Shown here piece after piece: positions 21,317-27,418 of a DNA stretch of 34,045 bases; the first letter of the stretch is position 1, and the number at the start of each line of letters is the position of its first letter. Origin of the DNA: a virus; the IMG/VR virus record IMGVR_UViG_3300032050_000460, positions 1 to 34,045 of that record. One strand, 5' to 3'. Under the pieces are notes generated by a model. That model did no database searches. It worked only from the letters and a program-made list of their open reading frames with translations, and had not been told where the DNA came from. The position numbers were made by a program, and so were the translations under genes.

Positions 21317-21900
21317 TACAAAATTTTAACGATTGGAGAAATAGATATGATTCTTTGACATTCCAAGAGCAGGTAGAATATCATAATCATTTAGAAAGTT
21401 TATATCCAAATCAAGCTCATTATGACTTAAATGCTTTTCAAAAAGTTTTAGAAATATCTAAACCTAAAACAATTATAGAAGCAGGAGTATGGAAAGCCAA
21501 CTTAGCCGATATAATTCTAAGAGAAAATAAAGATATTGAATCGTGGAGGGGAATTGAAATATCAAGTTCTGCAATAGAAAAAACTGCTTGTAAAGATTTT
21601 AGATTTACTTACGCAGAAATAAACAGTTTTGATTGGTGGAAGAAATTAGATTTATCGAGTGATTTGTTCTTTGCTACTCATTTTATTGAACACATAAGTA
21701 ACAAACATTTTGAACAATTAGTAAATGCTATTAAAAGTCCTTATGTTTATTTTGAAGCACCTCTATCAGATCAAGGAGATGAATGGGATGATTTTTTAGG
21801 TACTCATAAATTAAATATAGGATGGGATGGAGTAAAAAAGATAATGAAAAATTATCAAGAAATAGAAATAACTCCTATCTGTAAACTATATTACAAATGA
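21313..21900 (+). CDS. Putative SAM-dependent methyltransferase
   Basis: 195 aa. TIIEAGVWKANLADIILREN is a class I methyltransferase motif I variant (E.G…), WRGIEIS gives motif II with an acidic residue, and DLFFATHFIEHISNKHFEQLV resembles motif IV/V. Codon use is clearly more AT-rich than its neighbours (many AAT, TTA, ATA), suggesting recent transfer. The substrate is unknown; in this context a sugar or glycan is likely. Confidence 0.65.
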   Translation: MIQNFNDWRNRYDSLTFQEQVEYHNHLESLYPNQAHYDLNAFQKVLEISKPKTIIEAGVWKANLADIILRENKDIESWRGIEISSSAIEKTACKDFRFTYAEINSFDWWKKLDLSSDLFFATHFIEHISNKHFEQLVNAIKSPYVYFEAPLSDQGDEWDDFLGTHKLNIGWDGVKKIMKNYQEIEITPICKLYYK

Positions 21901-22520
21901 ACGTACAAATAATTCTCTTAGATTACGATAGACACGACTATACCCAAAGGGTTAAAGATGTCAACTTTAATAACGCAGGGTATCCTTTCGACTATGTTAT
22001 AGTTGATATGAAAGGTATAGCCAATGCAATCAATCACGGAATATTTCAATCAAGAACATACGATGCGGTAGTCACAATGGCTAACGATATCTTGATGCCT
22101 AATGATTGGCTCAAGAGAATGGTAGATGCTGCAATAACTATTCCTAACTCAGGGATGATAGGAATTCATACAGTTGAAAGCATTAACGAGCCTCAGACAA
22201 TTAACGGAGTCCAGGTTCACGTTCAAGATGCAGTCTTCGGGAATGTACTTATCCCAATGAAAGCCATCGATAAGATAGGATACTTTAACGAAGCATACGA
22301 TCCATACGGAATGCAGGACAGAGATTACTCCTATCGTTTACAGATGACAGGACATCTGAACTACTATCTCAACGGACTAAGAGCAGAGCATATCGGTCAC
22401 GATGTTGGTCAAGATACTCCTTACAGAAAAATGAAAGACGAAGGACTTAGCCGGTGCGATTTCTTATGGAGTCAAGAAACAGGTAAATACCTTGAAAATA
22501 ATAACTACACTATAAAATGA
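21897..22520 (+). CDS. Glycosyltransferase, GT-A fold (GT2-like)
   Basis: 207 aa. The core has DYVIVDMKGIANAINHGI, VVTMANDILMPNDWLKRMV (metal/nucleotide-binding region, ND in place of a strict DxD), and GYFNEAYDPYGMQDRDYSYRLQ, the (E/Q)DxD acceptor-side motif with the catalytic acidic residue. It is shorter than typical GT2 enzymes but with the key segments present. It completes the glycan cassette and overlaps its neighbours by 4 nt on each side. Confidence 0.7.
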   Translation: MNVQIILLDYDRHDYTQRVKDVNFNNAGYPFDYVIVDMKGIANAINHGIFQSRTYDAVVTMANDILMPNDWLKRMVDAAITIPNSGMIGIHTVESINEPQTINGVQVHVQDAVFGNVLIPMKAIDKIGYFNEAYDPYGMQDRDYSYRLQMTGHLNYYLNGLRAEHIGHDVGQDTPYRKMKDEGLSRCDFLWSQETGKYLENNNYTIK

Positions 22521-22867
22521 TTCTACTACCTGCACAAGTCGAGTCCATTACCACACGAAAGGATAAGACAGTAAAGATTACTATCGGAACTCAAGAACTA
22601 ACTCCTGCGGATGCTGCTAAGATATTCTATCTCAATCAGCAGTTCTGCTATATGGCTATGAAGCCTGAGCCATTTATCAAAGAAGAGGTAGAGACAATCG
22701 ACTCACTCAAAGCTGATCTATCTACTGCTAAGACTCCAAGCCAGAGACTAAGAGGGATTCTCTATCTTAACTTCCAACAGGATAACAAAGGATTCACAGA
22801 CTTTACTACCTACTATGCTTCCGAGTTAGAGAAGATTTGCGAACACTATAAAAATAAACTCGACTAA
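22517..22867 (+). CDS. Hypothetical protein upstream of the terminase
   Basis: 116 aa, beginning LLPAQVESITTRKDKTVKITIGTQELTPADAAKIFYLNQQFCY (a strand pair then helix) and ending in a charged helix (SELEKICEHYKNKLD). I associate this type with the gene just before the terminase in Bacteroidota siphophages, but no function is known to me. It may be a DNA-packaging or regulatory accessory protein. Confidence 0.6.
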   Translation: MILLPAQVESITTRKDKTVKITIGTQELTPADAAKIFYLNQQFCYMAMKPEPFIKEEVETIDSLKADLSTAKTPSQRLRGILYLNFQQDNKGFTDFTTYYASELEKICEHYKNKLD

Positions 22868-22904
22868 TTGGGTTACCCTCTAAAAAACAACCGATTAACA
22901 ACCG

Positions 22905-23279
22905 ATGTCTAAGTTAGATAATTTGCAAAAGGGTAATGGATTCGATGCATATCCAGAAAGAATAAACAGGGAAGGAAGACCTCGTAAGTATGTATCTCAA
23001 CTGAAAGAGCAAGGATATAAGTTAAGCGAGGTAAACGATGCTATACAGGCTTTGATGTCTATGGATGCTGAAGAACTGAAAGCGGTATTAGATAATCCGA
23101 AGGCTACGATATTAGAACTGACGATTGCAGCTGCAATGATTAAGAGCCTCAAGAATGGATCATTATATTCAATGGAAACATTGCTAACGCGTGTGTACGG
23201 ACGTCCTAAAGAAACGCAACAGGTGCAGTCTGATAGCAGAATAGAGGTAGTGTTCGTTAATGGAAAGACGATACTCTGA
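22905..23279 (+). CDS. Putative terminase small subunit
   Basis: 124 aa. The N-terminal half has NREGRPRKYVSQLKEQGYKLSEVNDAIQALM, a helix-turn-helix-like region. The C-terminal part has ATILELTIAAAMIKSLKNGSLYSMETLLTRVYGRPKE, the helix and 'R.YG.P.E' tail common to small terminases. It should recognise the packaging site and present DNA to the large subunit. The preceding leader contains a direct repeat CAACCGAT (twice in 22887-22902). A 361-nt noncoding region separates it from the large subunit, unusual for terminase pairs. Confidence 0.7.
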   Translation: MSKLDNLQKGNGFDAYPERINREGRPRKYVSQLKEQGYKLSEVNDAIQALMSMDAEELKAVLDNPKATILELTIAAAMIKSLKNGSLYSMETLLTRVYGRPKETQQVQSDSRIEVVFVNGKTIL

Positions 23280-23428
23280 TTCAGAATCGCATTAGACGCA
23301 TTCTTAGGTGGGTAGGTTCGATTATCTTTTTCTTTTGGTATCTTGATATGGTTAAAAAAATAGAGCCTTAAATCGCCTTAAAATGAGTCAAAAAGGTTTT
23401 CTCTCTCATACTCTCTCTTTCCAAAATA

Positions 23429-23445
23429 ATACTCTTAAAGAGTAT
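23429..23445. promoter_or_regulatory. 17-bp perfect palindrome
   Basis: ATACTCTT-A-AAGAGTAT, eight-base arms. Its halves (AGAGTAT) recur as the left half of operator O3 at 23568-23577, but in the opposite relative orientation, so it may bind the same or a related protein. Confidence 0.65.
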
Positions 23446-23459
23446 ATAGTCTTCTTCCA

Positions 23460-23482
23460 TATAGGGTATTAGATACCCTACA
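23460..23482. promoter_or_regulatory. Palindromic operator O2
   Basis: Core TAGGGTATTAGATACCCTA (23462-23480); exact reverse complement of O1 over 23 bp. Contains the 10-mer ATACCCTACA at 23473. Confidence 0.75.
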
Positions 23483-23567
23483 CAAGGGTAATTAAATATT
23501 TAATATTCAATGAGTTACGAAAATATTTTGGAATGATGGTTAAAATGACTGCAAAAATGATGTCGTT

Positions 23568-23613
23568 TGTAGAGTATGCCATACCCTACACGATAGGTAG
23601 CAGATACCCTACA
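23568..23613. promoter_or_regulatory. Tandem operator-like sites O3 and O4 before the large terminase
   Basis: O3 (23568-23590): TGTAGAGTAT-GCC-ATACCCTACA, one mismatch from a perfect palindrome. O4 (23591-23613) abuts it, with a degenerate left half and a perfect right half ATACCCTACA (23604-23613). They end 27 nt before the terminase ATG. Confidence 0.65.
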
Positions 23614-23640
23614 AAATAGTATCACATAAATCGTTGATAA

Positions 23641-24792
23641 ATGAGAATTGAATTACCCAATCCGCACATAAACCAACAGAAGATATTAGACTCTGTTAGT
23701 CGATTTAGAGTTGTTATGGCAGGTCGAAGATTTGGTAAGTCCGAGTTGAGCCAAATAGAAATAATAATCAACTCACTACAAGGGAAGAAAGTAGCCTACA
23801 TAACTCCTACCTATCAACTCGCCAGGGTATTCTTTGAGCAGCTTACAAAGGTCGTTCCGTTTGAGAATAACAAATCAGAACTATCTATTAAATTCCCTAA
23901 CGATGGATCAGTAGAGTTCTTTACAGGGGAGAGATTAGATAACTTGCGTGGTAGAAAGTTTCACCTCGTTGTAATCGATGAGGCTTCCTTTATTCCTAAC
24001 CTCGAGGATGGATGGCTTAACTCTATACGACCTACTCTAACAGACTATAAAGGTCGAGCCTTATTCATATCTACTCCGAAGGGTAAGAATTTCTTCTACT
24101 CGCTCTATCTTAAATCTGGCGAACCGGATTGGGAGTCCTTCAAGTTCAGCACCTACGATAATCCTTATATCGATAAGACAGAGATAGACGATGCACGTAT
24201 GCAACTTCCCGAAGTAGTCTTCGAGCAGGAGTATATGGCTAACCCATCAGAGAATGCAGCGAATCCTTTCGGTTCTCAATACATAAAACAATGTACCTAC
24301 CCACTATCGACAGAGCCTCCGATAGTCTTCGGTATTGACTTAGCCAAGTCAGTCGACTTTACTTGTATTATCGGACTCGATAAGAATGGATCAGTAAGTT
24401 ACTTCGAGAGGTTTCAAAAGGATTGGCGAAACACTAAGCAGATAATAGCTAATCTACCGAGAATGCCTATCCTAATCGATTCGACAGGAGTAGGAGACCC
24501 AATCTTTGAAGATTTGTATCGGGAGGGTGTGAACGTAACCGGCTTTAAGTTTACCTCGAACTCTAAGCAGCAACTAATGGAAGGTCTGTCTTCTGCTATC
24601 CAACAAAGAAAGATAACATTTCCCGAAGGTGCGATAGTAAACGAACTTGAGGTATTCGAGTATCAGTATACTGCAACAGGGGTAAAGTATTCTGCACCTC
24701 AAGGGTTTCACGATGACTGTGTTATGAGCCTGGCTCTCGCTTGGAGTCACTACACGAAGAACGGTCAAGCAGGTAGGTATAGTTTCGCTTAA
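23641..24792 (+). CDS. terL: Terminase large subunit
   Basis: 383 aa, a compact large terminase. ATPase: Walker A AGRRFGKS (27-34), Walker B LVVIDEA (109-115, D113/E114), coupling-like STPKG near 144-148. Nuclease: D233 in FGIDLAKS, D280 in LIDSTGVG and D358/D359 in GFHDDCVMSLALAW, the three acidic positions of the RNase H-like fold. It drives DNA into the procapsid and cuts it. It is 10 nt upstream of the tail chaperone gene and directly downstream of the noncoding operator region. Confidence 0.95.
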   Translation: MRIELPNPHINQQKILDSVSRFRVVMAGRRFGKSELSQIEIIINSLQGKKVAYITPTYQLARVFFEQLTKVVPFENNKSELSIKFPNDGSVEFFTGERLDNLRGRKFHLVVIDEASFIPNLEDGWLNSIRPTLTDYKGRALFISTPKGKNFFYSLYLKSGEPDWESFKFSTYDNPYIDKTEIDDARMQLPEVVFEQEYMANPSENAANPFGSQYIKQCTYPLSTEPPIVFGIDLAKSVDFTCIIGLDKNGSVSYFERFQKDWRNTKQIIANLPRMPILIDSTGVGDPIFEDLYREGVNVTGFKFTSNSKQQLMEGLSSAIQQRKITFPEGAIVNELEVFEYQYTATGVKYSAPQGFHDDCVMSLALAWSHYTKNGQAGRYSFA

Positions 24793-24802
24793 AATCTATT
24801 TA
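24790..24802 (+). promoter_or_regulatory. TAAAATCTATTTA box, 5 nt before a gene start
   Basis: Starts on the terminase stop codon and is followed by TGAGT then ATG 24808. It is identical to 3886-3898 and 31440-31452. Confidence 0.5.
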
Positions 24803-24807
24803 TGAGT

Positions 24808-25545
24808 ATGACTTGGAAAGATGTAAACGTATTTCAATGGCAGCAGATTGTTAATCTGTTCACTAAAGAAAAAGACCTTACCGAATTAGACTTAGCGGTT
24901 AAGTCTGTCGCTATCGTCAAGAATATGACTGAGCATCAGATAGACTCTATGCCTATCGGTGAACTCAACCCTCTGCTTAAGTCCATAGCTTTCATTCACG
25001 AGGAGATAAAGCCTCAGCCTGTCAAGTATATCCAAGTAGGAAAGAAACGATACAAGTGTATCTATGACATCCGTAAGATGCCTGCTGCGAGATATATCGA
25101 GTCCAAGTACTTTAGTCAAGATGTGAACGGAAACCTGCATAGGATCGGAGCTTGTATGGTAATGCCTATGAAGAAAACTCTCTTAGGTTGGAAGGTAGAT
25201 AAGTACGATGCGAGTAAGCACGAAGAGTATGCACAGGATTTATTAGAAGCACCGATTACCGCAGTCTTGGGTAGTGTGGTTTTTTTTTGTCTCGTATATC
25301 GGAACTGGATAAAGGCTTCGAAGGATTATTTGGTTTCGGAGATGATGAGCAAGAGTCTGACGAAGTATCAAGCCGAAGTCCTGTATCAAACTTTATGCGA
25401 GACTTTGGATGGATTTATCAGGCCGCATTGGTGGCTGAGTTCGAAAGAATCCCGATGGAGCAGGTGTACGAAATTCCTACTCTACAATTCCTTAATGACC
25501 TCTCTTATCTCAAAGCGAAAAACGAATACGAAGCAGAGCAGTTAA
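24808..25545 (+). CDS. Putative tail assembly chaperone, zero-frame product
   Basis: 245 aa from ATG 24808 (MTWKDVNVFQWQQIV); ATG 24802 is also in frame but overlaps the TCTATTTA box, and 24808 restores the 5-nt spacing seen elsewhere. The first ~155 residues are a clear domain (ELDLAVKSVAIVKNMTEHQI, CIYDIRKMPAARYIESKYF, ACMVMPMKKTLLGW, ITAVLGSVVFF). After a run of nine T the zero frame continues as a plausible helical segment (YRNWIKASKDYLVSEMM, YQAEVLYQTLCETLDGF), then a Ser/Arg/Lys-rich end that looks non-native. The lengths and the overlapping reading frame recall G/GT-type chaperones. Confidence 0.6.
   Translation: MTWKDVNVFQWQQIVNLFTKEKDLTELDLAVKSVAIVKNMTEHQIDSMPIGELNPLLKSIAFIHEEIKPQPVKYIQVGKKRYKCIYDIRKMPAARYIESKYFSQDVNGNLHRIGACMVMPMKKTLLGWKVDKYDASKHEEYAQDLLEAPITAVLGSVVFFCLVYRNWIKASKDYLVSEMMSKSLTKYQAEVLYQTLCETLDGFIRPHWWLSSKESRWSRCTKFLLYNSLMTSLISKRKTNTKQSS
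25279..25290 (+). promoter_or_regulatory. Slippery T-run, candidate -1 frameshift site
   Basis: GTT TTT TTT TGT in the zero frame (nine T, 25280-25288) contains T TTT TTT, an ideal -1 slip heptamer. Slipping joins the 24808 frame to the overlapping 25287-25571 frame. A one-base error in the homopolymer would look the same. Confidence 0.6.
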
Positions 25546-25571
25546 AAAAGGCTTATGGCAAAGTCCGTTAA
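25287..25571 (+). CDS. Tail assembly chaperone, -1 frame extension
   Basis: A 94-aa open frame beginning at a TTG inside the slippery run, overlapping the zero frame by 259 nt. It encodes GFGDDEQESDEVSSRSP, then FMRDFGWIYQAALVAEFERI and EQVYEIPTLQFLNDLSYLKAK, a well-formed helical domain with the phage's usual codons. It is most likely made as a fusion to the upstream ~160 residues by -1 frameshift, giving about 255 aa, as in lambda gpGT. Independent TTG initiation is less likely. It overlaps the next gene by 17 nt. Confidence 0.65.
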   Translation: MSRISELDKGFEGLFGFGDDEQESDEVSSRSPVSNFMRDFGWIYQAALVAEFERIPMEQVYEIPTLQFLNDLSYLKAKNEYEAEQLKKAYGKVR

Positions 25572-26226
25572 ACAATTGCAAGATGAGGTTCTTGGATTCT
25601 TGGAGTCAAAAGGACAGAGCAAGGATCAATTCCAAGAGGTTACCGATTTACCGGCTATTAAGCAGCTAATGATTCTTAGTGCTGCTAATTTCATTATTCA
25701 AGTCCAAGATAATCTAAACAAAACAGGGAAGGTAGACACAGGTGCATTGTCTACGGATATAACCGCAGGAGAAATAATTGAGACAGGTTCGGGATATGAG
25801 ATAAGCATAGGATATCCTGCAGGTTCTAAGTCTGCTAAGTACTACGACTTTGTCAATAAGGGAGTAAGAGGTTTAGTAAGCGGAGAGCCATCGGACTCTC
25901 CTTATGCGTTTAGAAAGCCTACCGCAGGAGGTGCTATGGTCGATGCATTGGCTCGATGGTATCGCAGAAATGCTGCATCTGGAAAGAGAGAAGATCAAAA
26001 AAAGAACTTATCAGCAGTACAAAGGAAGCGAAAAAAACTATCTAAGATGGTAAGTGCGGAGAAGAAGCTGAAATCTTTAGCCTATGCAACCGCAGTAAGC
26101 ATAAAACGTAAAGGAATAAAAAAGACAGGCTTTTTTGATAACGCAGTAAAAACATCATTCGGAAAAGAGTTCGTTCAAGCGGTAGCGAAAATAGCAGGTA
26201 GAGAAATAGCAATTAATATCAGATAA
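25555..26226 (+). CDS. Putative HK97 gp10-like tail completion protein
   Basis: 223 aa. The central part (TGKVDTGALSTDITAGEI, YEISIGYPAGSKSAKYYDFVNKGVRG) matches the pattern of gp10-type neck/tail proteins, in which a helix precedes 'DTGAL' and strands end at a Y…F…G motif. The C-terminal half is very basic and helical (KKNLSAVQRKRKKLSKMVSAEKKLK), longer than the usual ~140-aa family. It is likely a minor tail or joining protein. Confidence 0.55.
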   Translation: MAKSVKQLQDEVLGFLESKGQSKDQFQEVTDLPAIKQLMILSAANFIIQVQDNLNKTGKVDTGALSTDITAGEIIETGSGYEISIGYPAGSKSAKYYDFVNKGVRGLVSGEPSDSPYAFRKPTAGGAMVDALARWYRRNAASGKREDQKKNLSAVQRKRKKLSKMVSAEKKLKSLAYATAVSIKRKGIKKTGFFDNAVKTSFGKEFVQAVAKIAGREIAINIR

Positions 26227-26227
26227 G

Positions 26228-27418
26228 ATGGCAATAACAATAGATAACAGTCCAAGCGAATACCAATCCTTCCACGAGGATTTGTGGTATGTGGTAAGTT
26301 CTACGAACACAGCACAGAGTAACTTCAAGTATGTGTTTGATGTGTACATTAACTCCGTATTGGTAGCAAGGGTTAAAAGCTTCCCTCAACCTACAACAAA
26401 TAAAGGCTTATTTAACGTTGCGACCATTATCCGTAACTATGCAGCGAGTTACTTTCAACCGGCTACCGCTCAGACTGCGTTTAACTATATCGGTTCTGGT
26501 AATCGGATCAACTACGAGGTAAAGTTTGGAGAAGAGTACGGAGGTACTACTTATACTAACCTAACGACAGATACGAACGATGCTCTGAATTACTATCCAT
26601 CGACATTAACAGGTGGTACTGCTTATACGGGTAGTTGGTATCAGACCTACTATATGGGTAACGTAATCAGCACTCGTTACAATCAAGCATTCACGACTAA
26701 GCTAAGTGGTAACAGAGTATTCCTTACGATACAGAATAATCAGTTAAATACTCCAAGAGATTGGAAGTTATCTGTTGTAAGAAACAACGGAGGAACTACA
26801 ACTACCTCTACTCCTACTGCTTTTACTTCGATAAGTGATGTAGCGGTTCTTGACATCTCTCCTTCTGCGATTAACACTTACTTAGGTACTACATTTATTA
26901 CCTCTGCAACAGATAGCTATGTAGTGGATATTAACGAAGACATCGCAGGTACTGTCTACCTCGCGACTGTCACTATCCTTTGCGATTCACGATACGAGAA
27001 TATCCCTTTGCACTTCCTTAATTCATTTGGCGGTTACGATACTATGAACTTCAATATGGTTAATAGGCAAACGAGAAACGCAGAGAAGAAATCCTACGAG
27101 GAGATAGAGTGGCAGTATCGAAGCGGAGATATGCATAGATTCAATGCAAACAATGTCTATTACGGAGGATCAAAGCAGTTCTATACTCAGCAGACTATAT
27201 CGTACCGGCTTATCTCGGATTGGGTTAATCACACCGATTATACGTGGCTTCGTGATTTGATAATGAGTCCTGAAGTCTATATGGAGTACAATGGATATTT
27301 CATTCCTGTAACGATAGGTACTTCAAGTTGGACAGAGAAAAAGAGATTCGCTGATAAGACTTATAATCTTGAGTTAGATATTACATTAGGTACAAAAGAA
27401 TTCAGTCAGTTCCGATGA
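26228..27418 (+). CDS. Putative tail tip / distal tail structural protein
   Basis: 396 aa, beta-rich, with no membrane segment. Segments such as FKYVFDVYINSVLVARVKSFPQP, GLFNVATIIRNYAASYF and PLHFLNSFGGYDTMNF, and a C-terminus YTWLRDLIMSPEVYMEYNGYFIPVTI, are typical of a protein found before the tail-lysin-like gene in Bacteroidota siphophages. It starts 1 nt after the previous stop, and its end overlaps the next gene by 4 nt. The exact tail position is uncertain. Confidence 0.6.
   Translation: MAITIDNSPSEYQSFHEDLWYVVSSTNTAQSNFKYVFDVYINSVLVARVKSFPQPTTNKGLFNVATIIRNYAASYFQPATAQTAFNYIGSGNRINYEVKFGEEYGGTTYTNLTTDTNDALNYYPSTLTGGTAYTGSWYQTYYMGNVISTRYNQAFTTKLSGNRVFLTIQNNQLNTPRDWKLSVVRNNGGTTTTSTPTAFTSISDVAVLDISPSAINTYLGTTFITSATDSYVVDINEDIAGTVYLATVTILCDSRYENIPLHFLNSFGGYDTMNFNMVNRQTRNAEKKSYEEIEWQYRSGDMHRFNANNVYYGGSKQFYTQQTISYRLISDWVNHTDYTWLRDLIMSPEVYMEYNGYFIPVTIGTSSWTEKKRFADKTYNLELDITLGTKEFSQFR

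Larger units (their letters stand above)
23280..23640. other. 361-nt noncoding control region, possible origin or packaging site
   Basis: The largest gap in the genome. In order it contains a C/T-rich tract (about 23397-23422), a 17-bp palindrome (23429-23445), operator O2 (23460-23482), a TTAAATATTTAA palindrome within an AT-rich stretch (about 23488-23540), and two more operator-like sites abutting each other (23568-23613). TTATCAACG (DnaA-box-like, minus strand) lies just before the terminase start. Two ~28-codon open stretches exist but overlap the palindromes and look random. Confidence 0.6.

Noticed and set aside
19723-22520. Bacterial polysaccharide gene fragment, i.e. host contamination or prophage boundary
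   Set aside because: The cassette is continuous, without frame damage, with phage genes on both sides by 1- and 4-nt overlaps.
23383-23472. Open stretch of about 29 codons (MSQKGFLSH…) in the terminase leader
   Set aside because: Covers the 17-bp palindrome and part of operator O2; random-looking composition and no supporting start context.
23533-23619. Open stretch of about 28 codons (MMVKMTAKMM…) before the terminase
   Set aside because: Its codons are formed by the operator repeats; the repeat structure explains the sequence better than coding.
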